Notes under the pieces: generated by a model
Told to the model about the DNA's origin: nothing
Seen by the model: only the letters and a program-made list of their open reading frames with translations
Databases searched by the model: none
Position numbers and translations under genes: made by a program
Part shown: positions 9,963-19,797 of the stretch, one piece after another
Numbering within the stretch: the first letter of the stretch is position 1
Layout: each line of letters starts with the position of its first letter
DNA from: Sphaerosporella brunnea
Lineage: Eukaryota; Ascomycota; Pezizomycetes; Pezizales; Pyronemataceae
DNA: 64,000 nucleotides
Reading direction: 5' to 3'
Assembly (NCBI GenBank): GCA_008704415.1
Contig: VXIS01000090.1
Coordinates: 1 to 64,000, forward strand

Positions 9963-12707
9963 ATGTCCCAGAATTCACAAAGCCCAACTCCAACCGGTTC
10001 AACTTCCTCCTCCTCTGCCGCCGCCACGGTTGGGACACGAAGTCCAACCGTTTCCCAGTCCACTTCTGAACGCCTGCCCTCGTCGACTATCACTCGTGGT
10101 GTACGAAGCCCAGGGCTCGAGCAGCACAGACAGCTCAGCTCTAGATCCAGTAGCAATTCCAATAGCCTGCGGAGCCCTCGGCCGTCAAGGGATTCTGACC
10201 CCCGAGTTCGTGAGCAGTATTGGAGCCAATACATACCATCAAAAGAGGAGACAGTGCATCGCCTCCATTCTACTAGCCCCACCCCCAGAGACGTCGCTCT
10301 TGGGCATCTTGACATGGAGAAGCCTCGCAACACGCCAGTGATTCCACGTTCACGCTCGGGTCCACCCACTTTTGTTGCTGGCCAACGGTCGGGTGTACAT
10401 GAAAGCTCTGCAGCCAATGCGAGATACAGCCAATATTCTTTGGTTTGGACCTCGGATCCCTCGGCCGCCGCAGTGCAACCAAAGTCTCAAAGAAGACCTC
10501 GGGCGTCCAGAGCCACTCTATCCGGGTCGCCTTCTTCTACCCAATTTTCTCAGCCATTTTTATCCTCTAGTCTGCGGTATTCAAGCCGTGATCCGCCCTC
10601 ACCTCCACAATCTCCGCGTGGAACTCAAAAGCAGGCCAATACAGATGTTTCCCCCGTTCAGTGGCAGAGATTCCAACACAGTCCCACTGCTCATGTGTCT
10701 TCGCAACGGTCTTCTCCGGGACCGCCACAAACTCCAACCCTGCAGACTCTACCTCGAACTTACTCCAACCATTCTAGCAACAGCTCAAGGAGTGACTGGA
10801 ACTCAGCACGACATAATTTCTCTTACCCCCGAACCCACTCGAGCATTTCTGTACCCAATAGCATATCCGGAACAACACCTGAAGCCACCAACGATCCACT
10901 TGAGACCACCGATGATATGGGTGTTGATGGCCAGATTGACAGGTCGCGTTACCTGATGAACAGGAGTAAGAGCAGCTCGACTAATTGTTCACCTGACGCT
11001 ATCCGGCGGTTATACGCAGAAGCGATATCCAAAGGCGTGGACGAGGGAGTGTCCAAAGGACGCGGACGGCCTCCCCTTACGAGCCGCACATCGTCACATT
11101 ACTCAAAACTACCAGACCTGGCAATCGTTCCACCTCAGAATACCACACGGCGTTCAAGTTACAGCAGTGCTACTGGGATTCCGCCGGTGGCTGAGCCCTA
11201 TGTCCAAACCCTTCCAAACTCACGTTCGGAGCCGCCATCCCTGTCACGAGCAACTTCGGCACATGGTCCTTTGATGGTTGACACTTGGGTTTCTCATGTG
11301 GATGGCGCTTTGAATTCTCCAATCAGTGTCCCAGAGTCCCCAATAGGTGGGCCTCCGTTCGCCGAGATGCCATTTGGTCCAATCCCTCATCCCGAAAGGA
11401 AACGAGTAGATGATTTTGGGTTCTTGAATACTATCGAAGCATCCACACGGCCCTACACTCCAGATATGTTTGCCATAGAGGCTGGACTGCTTAACATGGA
11501 AACCACCACCACACGCAATTCTAGCCAAAGAAGCAAAAGGAGCCTTTCTAGTTTCGGTGCCCTTTCAAAGCGATCCACAGGAACCTTTGCAACCAATCAA
11601 AATGTCACCATCTCGGCAGCTACGGGACGGAACGTGCTTCGGAAAAGAAGTGCAAGTCTGAAGACAGCACAGATGGATGGAGGACCTGTACAAAACTCCT
11701 GTTCTAATCCTGTGTCGCCGACAGAAAGCAAGAGTTTTCTTCCAGGAAGTCTGAGGGGCCGTCCAGCGGATCTCGACTTGTCCTTAGATATGCCTCACAC
11801 TGCAACAACCTGTGCAGGCCCATCAAGGGGAGTCGTAAAGGAGGGCAGCCATGGGATTCCGCTGGATGGGAATAGTGAACCAATTCGAAAAGCCCGTAGG
11901 AAATCACTTTTCAATATCATTGACCCTTTTTCCAAGGGAAAAGTCAAGGAAGAATTCGAAGCACCAGCTACTCTTGGTCATAACTTGGACTCACGTCGTG
12001 TGGTGGGCAGGGGACCTAAACGTAGCAACACCTTTTCACAGAAACGGGAATCTGTCAAACATTGGGAACCAATGACCAACAAGCTGGATTTGGCAGCAAA
12101 AACTGAGACGGTGAATAATGACGGCGCTATCACCGGGATGTCGACTGCCCCGCCCAGCACGCCATCATCCGTATCTGGGGCTAAAAAGCTTCCTTCGCGT
12201 CGCATGTCTGCCCTCTATGGCGAAGGCAAGCAGGTTCTTCGAGATTTTTGGAATGAAGGCTTGGCTGGTGCGCTAGAGGAGCTGAAAGATCGCCGTGACA
12301 CGGAGAAGCGTGGAAGCCCAGTGACCAAAAGTAGAACAGTCATGGGAGGGGCTCTTCCGGTAGGATCGAAGAAGGGCCATCGGGTACTAAAACTTCCCGG
12401 TTGGGCGAAGATCCGCAGGCAGGGTCGTCAGGATGGTGCTGAGGGTGGAGATCTGCATGGATTCGAAGGGGGATACACAGGGTCTTATACCGGGCACTCG
12501 ACTGGAGCCACAGCAGTCAGTCCATCGGTACGAGCGGGACCAACCGGCCCTGATAAACGGTCTGCATTTACAGAGATGTTTCGTCTGTCCAGGGAGAAGA
12601 CTAGGGAGAGTAGTAAGGATAGTGAAGCTACTAGTAAGGAGGGCAGATCACTGCGTGAGAGTTTGTTAAAGAAAACGAAAGATTACCTAGGGTCTGTTAT
12701 GCACTGA
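9963..12707 (+). CDS. Large Ser/Pro-rich protein, function unknown
   Basis: A single 914-codon open frame. The first 300 residues are Ser/Thr/Pro-rich, with many S-P and R-S-P sites typical of kinase-regulated disordered proteins. More ordered patches are a segment near residues 330-355 (IRRLYAEAISKGVDEGVSKG), a basic stretch IRKARRKSLFNIIDPFSKGK near residue 645, an aromatic/basic segment (LYGEGKQVLRDFWNEGLAGA) near residue 757, and a C-terminus with KLPGWAKIRRQGRQ and a charged helix. No membrane segment, signal peptide or catalytic motif. I do not recognise a family. Length and intact frame support a real gene, possibly a cell-polarity or cell-cycle scaffold; that suggestion rests on composition only. 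Confidence 0.75.
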   Translation: MSQNSQSPTPTGSTSSSSAAATVGTRSPTVSQSTSERLPSSTITRGVRSPGLEQHRQLSSRSSSNSNSLRSPRPSRDSDPRVREQYWSQYIPSKEETVHRLHSTSPTPRDVALGHLDMEKPRNTPVIPRSRSGPPTFVAGQRSGVHESSAANARYSQYSLVWTSDPSAAAVQPKSQRRPRASRATLSGSPSSTQFSQPFLSSSLRYSSRDPPSPPQSPRGTQKQANTDVSPVQWQRFQHSPTAHVSSQRSSPGPPQTPTLQTLPRTYSNHSSNSSRSDWNSARHNFSYPRTHSSISVPNSISGTTPEATNDPLETTDDMGVDGQIDRSRYLMNRSKSSSTNCSPDAIRRLYAEAISKGVDEGVSKGRGRPPLTSRTSSHYSKLPDLAIVPPQNTTRRSSYSSATGIPPVAEPYVQTLPNSRSEPPSLSRATSAHGPLMVDTWVSHVDGALNSPISVPESPIGGPPFAEMPFGPIPHPERKRVDDFGFLNTIEASTRPYTPDMFAIEAGLLNMETTTTRNSSQRSKRSLSSFGALSKRSTGTFATNQNVTISAATGRNVLRKRSASLKTAQMDGGPVQNSCSNPVSPTESKSFLPGSLRGRPADLDLSLDMPHTATTCAGPSRGVVKEGSHGIPLDGNSEPIRKARRKSLFNIIDPFSKGKVKEEFEAPATLGHNLDSRRVVGRGPKRSNTFSQKRESVKHWEPMTNKLDLAAKTETVNNDGAITGMSTAPPSTPSSVSGAKKLPSRRMSALYGEGKQVLRDFWNEGLAGALEELKDRRDTEKRGSPVTKSRTVMGGALPVGSKKGHRVLKLPGWAKIRRQGRQDGAEGGDLHGFEGGYTGSYTGHSTGATAVSPSVRAGPTGPDKRSAFTEMFRLSREKTRESSKDSEATSKEGRSLRESLLKKTKDYLGSVMH

Positions 12708-13405
12708 AGAGGATACGAAGCTGCTGACACCAATTTGGGATTATTTTTGCGGATGATGATTAGGGGCGCTATTGGCGTTTGATTCGGATTTGCTGCTTGG
12801 ATGCTGAGAAGGTGACCTTTTTTTCGCTTTTTTGCTTTGTATTTGGGACGCATTACCGTTGCTTCTTGGTTCTGCTACATATGCGTGTTGCTTCTTTGTA
12901 AAGTTCTTTTGGTTGCTGTGGACCTCGTAGTGACTCTAATCGTTTCACTTCGCAGAGGTTTAGAAGGCCAGAGCTTAAATGTCCGGAATTCGGCGTTGCA
13001 GACGAGGAGTTTTAATAAACGTCTATTCAGACTTCCAGACGTCCAAAAATCTGGGTCGCGCAAGGTGATTTCCCTAAGACATTGTCGCCCTTGCCTTCCA
13101 ATGTCATATCTAAAGAGAAAAGTATAAAATGCAGCTCCCAGACTCGTTTTGAGCCCAGCAATTTTTATCCCCACACAGAACGAACGAGTGATATTTTGAG
13201 CTAACCACGCGGATGCAGGGTTAACTAGAGGTTTGGCGATGCACGACGAACTCGGTTATGCCGACGGCAGATCGTCAAAAACCCCGGGTAACCATCAATA
13301 ATTTTGAACCGGCAAATACTTAATCGACTCGGGCAAGACATACACAAAAGCCAGAGGGATTGGGAGACGGGAAGCAGAGCCTGCAAAGCCTGAGTGCGAT
13401 CCATC
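12708..13405. other. Intergenic
   Basis: 3' region of the large Ser/Pro-rich gene and promoter of PER1. T-rich tract near 12820-12840. No further gene recognised. Confidence 0.5.
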
Positions 13406-14484
13406 ATGCGCCCAGTATTTCTTTTCCCTACAAGGGGTGCGACGACACTGCCACTCGCATCACTTTCTGCCCTCCTGCTATTCTTCACCATTGCAACTGT
13501 TCCTGTATCAGCCTCACGGGGGGACAACTTGCCTGAATTCAAAGCTTGCGTGCAGGTAAGATCAGCCCTCTCTTCGTGCAGATCGCTTGCCTTCGCATCC
13601 TCCAATGCTGATATTGCCAGACTTGTGTCGAAAAGAATTGTTTGCTCGAGCCTACGCCGGTCCCATTTCATCTCCGCCTTCTTTTGTGGAACTGTCCTGC
13701 GGAATGTGATTACGCATGTCAGCGCTCCGTCACCGAGTCCCGCAAGCGCCACGGACAGAGTATCGAGCAGTTCCACGGGAAATGGCCTTTTCGACGCCTC
13801 TTCGGCATCCAGGAACCGTTCAGCGTGATTTTTTCCGTTCTTAATGGATATGCGCACTATGTCGGTCTGCGATCACTACGTCGCGAGCTACCGAAAAACT
13901 ACCCGCTCGCGTCGTATTATCGCTGGTTCAGTTACTTCGGCATGTTCTGCTGGTTCTGCTCCGCTATCTTTCATACCCGCGATTTCGTCTTTACCGAACG
14001 CATGGACTACTTCGGAGCGGGAGCCAACGTCATGTATGGGCTTTATTATACGCCTCTGCGCGTATTTCGACTCTACCGTCCTCGCTTCCAAAACGCTGTT
14101 CGACTCTGGGGCTACCTCTGTCTTGCCGCCTACCTCGCTCACGTCTACTACCTCCAGTTCGTGCGGTGGGACTACACATACAACATGGCAGCCAACGTTT
14201 TCGTTGGCGCCGTGACCAACTTGCTGTGGACGTACTTTTCGATCCACTATTACTCCAAGCTCAGAAGGTTCTGGGCGGCGTGGCCTGGTCTGATTGTGAC
14301 GTGGTTGATCTTGGCCATGAGTCTTGAGTTACTCGACTTTCCACCACTCGCAGATGCGCTGGATGCTCATGCACTCTGGCATGCGGCGACCATTTTGCCA
14401 GCGATGTGGTGGTATCGCTTCTTGATTCACGACTCGCGCCAAACCGTGGAGCATGCGGAGGATATCATGCGGGTGAAGTCTTAG
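13406..14484 (+). CDS. PER1: Per1/PGAP3-type GPI-anchor remodelling protein
   Basis: A 337-residue multi-pass ER membrane protein of the Per1/PGAP3 family (CREST superfamily), which removes the sn-2 acyl chain from GPI anchors during lipid remodelling. Exons 13406-13555 and 13621-14484, with a 65-bp phase-0 intron that joins ..KACVQ to TCVEKNC. The N-terminus is a cleavable-type signal peptide ending ..VPVSA, followed by the conserved cysteine-rich lumenal segment (CVQTCVEKNC, LWNCPAECDYACQ). The membrane part has the family motifs FHGKWPFRRLFGIQEPFSV, SAIFHTRDFVFTERMDYFGA and, near the end, HALWHAATILPAMWWYRF, where the His/Asp residues form the metal-dependent hydrolase site. Length is typical and all key residues are visible. 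The start is the ATG before the signal peptide. Confidence 0.95.
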
Positions 14485-14739
14485 GGGCGCGTTTGAAGCG
14501 CGTTTGGGGAGCGCGTCAAAATTGCGCCAAGTAATGTATATTTCACCTCGGAACCTAGCGATGTCAACCTTATTGTCGAATGTGCGGCCCTTTGGTAGCG
14601 TGCTAGTAACGTAGAATTATGGTCAGGGCCGGCGGAGGCCCGCACCCTGAGAATATCAACCTGAAAAAACTACTCTGAGTAGAAAGTTGCTTCTTGTGTT
14701 TTTTGGATCCTCCTCAAACCACAGTAGGTGCTCGCCAAA

Positions 14740-15628
14740 ACAGATAGCAGAATTGCGTCCGGCTCTTCACGGACGCGCAGGCGGCCCTCAGACGCCTACA
14801 ATGGGCTGAACCAGGCCCCGGACAGTGGCTGCTCCCGCGCATTGTCCGGGCGGAGTCAGCATTGAGAACGCAGGGCTGGACAACCGAATATCACTGGGTG
14901 CCCGGACACGACGACATCCCCGGCAACGACCAACTCGCCAAGCCAAGAGAGCAGCCAAGGACCGCCTAGACGGGGCAAGTGAGGCCGAGATTGGGACGAC
15001 AACACCTTGCTCACATCGGCCGAAAGGTCTCCAGAGCCAAGTCCCAGGACCGAGAGGGGTGGCTCGCTGTGCATTGCAAACCCAAGAACTACTTTCGCCG
15101 GCGGAAAAAGCCCGACCCGACAGCCTTCAAATGCCGCAAAGCCCTGGCGGCACGCTTCTTCCAGATCAGACTAGGTAAGGCACCACTGGCACCGTACCTC
15201 TTGCGGACAGGCCGCCTCGACGACGACAAATGCTGGTTCTGCGCAGAGAAACAAGTCCAAACGAGAGACCACCTGTTCAAATCCTGCGCACGCTGGAAAA
15301 AGGAGCAGGCAGCGCTGTGGAAGGCAGTGGCGGAGGCCACCAAAGAGAAAGAAAAGGGAATTGTGAGAAGGCGGCACAACACGTCCTGTTATCAGATGAA
15401 CGCTGTACGGAGGCGGTGTTGGCTTTCTTAAGCAGCACCAAGATTGGGATATGGCCAGGCTAGGCCCAAGAAAGCTCTTGACATGTAACCCTTCTCTATT
15501 CACACAGTTCCCTATGTCCTTTCCTTGAAGCTCAGCCCCAGAGTAGGGGCATTGTGTAGCTTCTTTCTGTCATGGCCGCAAGCGGCCGAATACATTATGA
15601 TTAAAACAAAAAAAAAAAAAAAAAAACT
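14740..15628 (+). mobile_element. 5'-truncated LINE, RNase H to poly(A) tail (copy a)
   Basis: Remnant of a non-LTR retrotransposon resembling Tad-type fungal LINEs. Around 14755-14945 a frame reads NCVRLFTDAQAALRRLQW and HWVPGHDDIPGNDQLAK, the C-terminal part of a LINE RNase H domain. After frame changes the terminal zinc knuckle follows (CWFCAEKQVQTRDHLFKSC) and then LLSDERCTEAVLAFLSSTK. The 3' UTR carries the hairpin GGCCGCAAGCGGCC (15574-15587) and ends in an A-rich tail (15605-15626). Reverse transcriptase and endonuclease are missing, so this is a typical 5' truncation with inactivating frameshifts. Two related copies lie at 26.8 and 33 kb. Confidence 0.85.
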
Positions 15629-15924
15629 CGGCTCGGCATGCTCGGAACAGATTTTCTCTGCGTCTCTGACAGGCCAGGACACTGCAGCAGAGCTTGGCCC
15701 TCGTATGCGCATGCGCTGTCGTGGTCATCCAACACACCAGACCAGAAGCAGGTTTTCTGCAGCTCTTTGACAATCGGAAGCTTAACTTACCTACCTAGCG
15801 GGATGGCGGGCGGGGGTGCGATTCGATTCGCGACAGACCGCTGCCCCACATAAGATAAATAGGTAGCTCGTCTTCACCGGGAAAGAAAGAGAAAGAGAAA
15901 GAAACCACCACCACCACCACCACC

Positions 15925-16245
15925 ATGACCGCCGATCTCTACCCGAACCCGTTCGACACCGAGCCTCTAATCTCGAACGCACCGCCGCCCTTCCAGCGCG
16001 CAACCAAGACGAAACCGTGGGCGCAGTCACAGCCGGAGCCACAGCCAGAGCCCGCCATCCCCGCGAACAAAAGCAGGTGGCCGGTGCTCCGCGACATCGC
16101 GCGCACAGTCGCGCACCCGCGCAAATCGCGGCGGCTGCGGAAGTCCATCAAGAGCCAGGCGAAGGCGGTGGAGGAGATGCAGAGGCTGCGCGATATTGAG
16201 GAGTTCTTAGAGAGAGGGAGGGGAGGGCCGGTGAGGTATCATTAG
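15925..16245 (+). CDS. Small basic hypothetical protein
   Basis: A 106-codon frame starting at an ATG right after seven CAC/ACC-type triplets (15904-15923). The protein is Pro/Gln-rich in the first half (EPQPEPAIPANK) and then strongly basic (AHPRKSRRLRKSIKSQAKA), ending in a helical segment (EEMQRLRDIEEFLERGRG). No signal peptide or membrane span. I recognise no family. The basic stretch could bind nucleic acid or act as a nuclear signal. It sits between a LINE remnant and NAR1, so expression should be checked; the compact, well-composed frame and a good start context favour a real short gene. Confidence 0.5.
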   Translation: MTADLYPNPFDTEPLISNAPPPFQRATKTKPWAQSQPEPQPEPAIPANKSRWPVLRDIARTVAHPRKSRRLRKSIKSQAKAVEEMQRLRDIEEFLERGRGGPVRYH

Positions 16246-16934
16246 TTGAAGTTTTGTGTTTGGATTTGGGAAGTGGGGTTGCGGCTGAGTTTTTTTTCTC
16301 TTTCTTATGATAGGATGGATGTTTGTGTCTTGTGCCTTGTGTTTTGCTTTTTTGGGATGGAGTTGATTGGTACCGGAGTCATTCGTTTTATTTTTCCTTA
16401 TTAATGTAACTAATCCTGACCGCTTTCTTTCCGTGGGGGTCAGAAACAAATATGAACTGCTATCAAGACCACTTGAAGCTTATCACCGTTTTGTGTGGAG
16501 CTCCCAAAATTAGATATCATAAGGGCATGCAAACGCCTCTTTGCGGATCGTATTCCCGCCTGTGCGCACCGGCCCGGCCCCGCCCTGTAAGTGCCGTATT
16601 TTTTGGTGCGGAGTGAGATTTTGGCAGCGGAGGGTTAGGGGATGGGTTAGGTTGAGTGACACATGGTGACTCGAAGGACTCGGAGGGGGAGTGCTGGCTG
16701 GTCTCGAGGAAATTGAGGAAAGATAAGCTATTTGATTTGGATATCCTGGAAGGCTGAGGGACATGCCGGCGAAGTGGGCGGAGTGGTCGGAGACTCGGAG
16801 CGGGTAATTTTTTTTTTATGGAACCGAAAAGCCAGCCTTTCGGTCCAAAAAATACGATACTCTAGATCGAGCTTGTTTTGGTGAGTGCGCACGTGCGGCA
16901 CGTGGCTGCGTGATCTTTGAGAATGCCGCTCTAG
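16246..16934. other. Intergenic
   Basis: Tail-to-tail spacer between the small basic protein gene and NAR1. T-rich near 16290 and 16807. Nothing else recognised. Confidence 0.45.
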
Positions 16935-18512
16935 TTACCACCCGCCACCCGTCCTACTCGCGATCTCGAGCACCTCCTTCTCCCCCAGCCGTCCACCAAT
17001 ATCATTCGCGACCTTGCGGTAGGTGGTCTTGACCAGCTTCTCCTCCGCAACCCCCGTGATTCGAATCCATGCATCCAGCACCTTTCTCACCTCGCCCTCC
17101 TCCCCCTTCTCGCCCTCGTCGGAGGAGAAATATGCCTCGTCGACCTTTGCGAGCAGCTCTCGCTGGCTCCCCCACTTCTCGAGCCCAAGCTCTTTCCACA
17201 GCACTTCGTCGTCGTATTTGATCTGGCCCCCGCCATTGGTGCACCCGCCCGGACATGCCATAACTTCAACATACACCTGCCGCTCGTCTCTGGCTTCGCC
17301 GGCACGTTTGACCGCGCGTCTTCCTGCAGCCGGGGCGGCGGGCTTCTTTCCGAATTGCGGCAGCGCTTTCGGCCGCGTGGGTTTGAGGCGGCGGACTAGG
17401 TTTTGGATGTTCCTGAAGCCGTAGCAGCGCGTGAATTTTGCGATTACGTCCCCTGATGCGGACGAAAGGAGGTAGTCGACCGTGTCGATGTTTCTGCCCT
17501 GCTGGATTTGTAGTGTTGCCTCTGGGTGCTGTTGCAGGAGGGAACGGAGGATAGCGGAAAGGTTCCCGCCGGAGGTGCCGGTGTTCTGAGGGTTGGTCGT
17601 GGCGACGGAGAGAAAGGCCTGGATTGTGGGGTCGGTGGACAGTTGAGGTGTGGGCACGGGTTCCCGGGAGAGGGAGCGGACGTTGATGCCTTTGATTTCG
17701 GCAAGTGAAAGAAGTTCCCGCGTCGTGATGACGCAGTCAATATCCCGTACCGGCGTCTCCTCAGAGCTTTCGTCCCGCCAGGCAGAGCTAGTAAGCTCGC
17801 CTCTGGCACCTTCAAGCTTCTTGTCGAAACACGGCATTACCCCGACGACATAGACGTCCTCTGGAGACTTTGCCTTTCCCTCCCCGATCAGCAGCGCTTT
17901 AAGAAACGTCCCCGCGATCGCCTGCGGGGACTTCAGTGCCGAGAGATGCGGGATCAGCTCCGGATGCGTCGACTCTAGGTAGCAAATAAACCCTGGACAC
18001 GAACTAGCAAGTATCGGTTTTTTTGGGCCATCGGTAGAAGCCTCCTCCATCACTTCTCGAGAAGCAAACCAGTGTTCCACACCCCAGAACACACCTTCAT
18101 CCACCACCGCCTCGAAACCAACAGTCGTCAACAATCGCGAAACTATATTCCCTGCCTCCTTCTCGCGCATTCCCAACGCCACTGCCAATGCCGCCCGCGT
18201 CTGTGGGGATACGACGGCCAGGAACCGCCGGTTCGGGTACTGCTCGAGCGAGTTTAGGACTTCGGTGTGCGATTGCAGCTGTACCAACACCGCTTCTGAG
18301 GAAGTGACGCAGCCGCTGCACGCCAGGCAGTCGGTCAGGCTTATCTGTGCGGCGGTTTGTGCGGTTTGTGCGGCGGGGAGGGTGTCTTCGCGGGCGACGG
18401 TGAGGTCATTACTCGGCGGTGGTGGGGGAGGTAGGGACTCGACGGGCTTGATGCAGGCGACGGAGGGCGCAATGAAGTCGTTCAGAGCTTCAGCGGAGAG
18501 TATGGCGGACAT
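16935..18512 (-). CDS. NAR1: Cytosolic Fe-S cluster assembly factor Nar1
   Basis: An intronless 525-residue iron-only-hydrogenase-like protein of the CIA pathway, which passes 4Fe-4S clusters to cytosolic and nuclear apoproteins. The start was set at the second in-frame ATG (18512) because the family begins MSAILSAEALNDFI; an upstream ATG at 18527 would add five residues. The N-terminal cluster ligands are C20 and C62-x2-C65-x2-C68 (DCLACSGC). The H-cluster-like domain has SSCPGFICYLESTHP, GVMPCFDKKLE and the CPGGCTNGGGQ motif near the C-terminus. A Pro-rich insertion (residues 27-34) and a basic linker near residue 400 are within normal fungal variation. All eight cluster cysteines expected for the family appear present. 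Confidence 0.96.
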   Translation of the reverse strand: MSAILSAEALNDFIAPSVACIKPVESLPPPPPPSNDLTVAREDTLPAAQTAQTAAQISLTDCLACSGCVTSSEAVLVQLQSHTEVLNSLEQYPNRRFLAVVSPQTRAALAVALGMREKEAGNIVSRLLTTVGFEAVVDEGVFWGVEHWFASREVMEEASTDGPKKPILASSCPGFICYLESTHPELIPHLSALKSPQAIAGTFLKALLIGEGKAKSPEDVYVVGVMPCFDKKLEGARGELTSSAWRDESSEETPVRDIDCVITTRELLSLAEIKGINVRSLSREPVPTPQLSTDPTIQAFLSVATTNPQNTGTSGGNLSAILRSLLQQHPEATLQIQQGRNIDTVDYLLSSASGDVIAKFTRCYGFRNIQNLVRRLKPTRPKALPQFGKKPAAPAAGRRAVKRAGEARDERQVYVEVMACPGGCTNGGGQIKYDDEVLWKELGLEKWGSQRELLAKVDEAYFSSDEGEKGEEGEVRKVLDAWIRITGVAEEKLVKTTYRKVANDIGGRLGEKEVLEIASRTGGGW

Positions 18513-18527
18513 TTTCGTTAGGGCCAC

Positions 18528-19797
18528 GCGAAGCAGTGAGAGTAGGAATTCGCTAGGATGTGCGATTGTTGTGAGAGTTTGTAGACTGCGATGGTTATGG
18601 CGCGACTCGGAGTGGAGGGGTGGCGGGATTGGTTTATAATTTCGTTTCGTTAGTTTTCACGGAAAAAGGCTGGAATTTAAATATAGATATCTAGAGTATA
18701 GTCGGTTCAGAATGAGCCATGTTTTTAAATATGGTCATGATTTTTTCTTGAATGCGGTGGATTGTTGACAGTGGCGAGCCCTCAGGAAGAGTACTGTTGC
18801 CGCGGCGTCCGAGAAAGTTCATGAGTTAGCCTCGTCATGTACGGTCACTCGTGATATATCATATGCCCACTCATTTCCCTTTTGCGAGATGCACTCACAA
18901 GCACCGCCGCTGCTACACTGATATAACAGACATGTTTGTGACAGCGACCTCAACAGTCGCCGATACCTCCATGGCAACAACATTCTCTTCTGCCGTCACC
19001 TTTGCCGACCAATTCCAGCACGGGCCCGGGGATTGCCCATACTGACTGCTGCCACTACCCAAAGCGACCATGGGGCCCACGTCTTCATCAATTGGAAGCT
19101 GAAGATGCGGGCCTGCACCTATTGGAGCCAACACTAGCTCAGCGAGAAAGATGCTAATCGCATCTACCAGTTCAAAAGAATAATGCCGAGTGATGCGACT
19201 CTTTTGCCATACACTCACAATGGCCTCCGTTCCGGTTATCGATTGATACATTCCGGTCGGCTACTCGCCATCAAAAATAGGGCACCAGAGATAGCGGCTG
19301 CAGGGACCGGCCTGCCGAGCGGGTGGCGCGCGTTTATGAAACTTATACCTAACTAGGGGATTTTCGGCGGCTATGTATTGGCGTGGAACCGCCTGGTGGA
19401 CGACACGGGCACAATAGGAAAGAGGCTGCTTAGTTAAGAGGCGCAAATTATGGCCACTCTACCTAGGTTGTTGTTCAAACTTGCGTCTGTAGATATTGCT
19501 CCTACAAGACAAATGGCGGACAGCATTCCGGTTCGTTGGAACATCAGGCCGACAGAATAGCCATCCCGCACACCGACAACGCAGCGCACATTGCATTAGA
19601 TGAAACGCGCTGCGGGCGGTGCAGATGCATGCAGATTTTGCGGGGTGAAACTGTCTTCGGCAGCACGCTCATAAGCGCTGGGGCTGTGGCCATGTATGGC
19701 ACATCCTGCTGGTTAAAAGGGCCTCTTTGCCCTGGAGAAAAATGGAATCAGCAGACACGGCTTACTTCGATCTTCGGCTTTATTCAGCATCATAGAA
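18528..19797. other. Gene-free stretch before the HeLo gene
   Basis: Contains the NAR1 promoter on the left and the HeLo-gene promoter on the right. Short frames at 18851-19045, 18913-19251 and 19536-19973 show no family similarity. No repeat recognised. Confidence 0.45.
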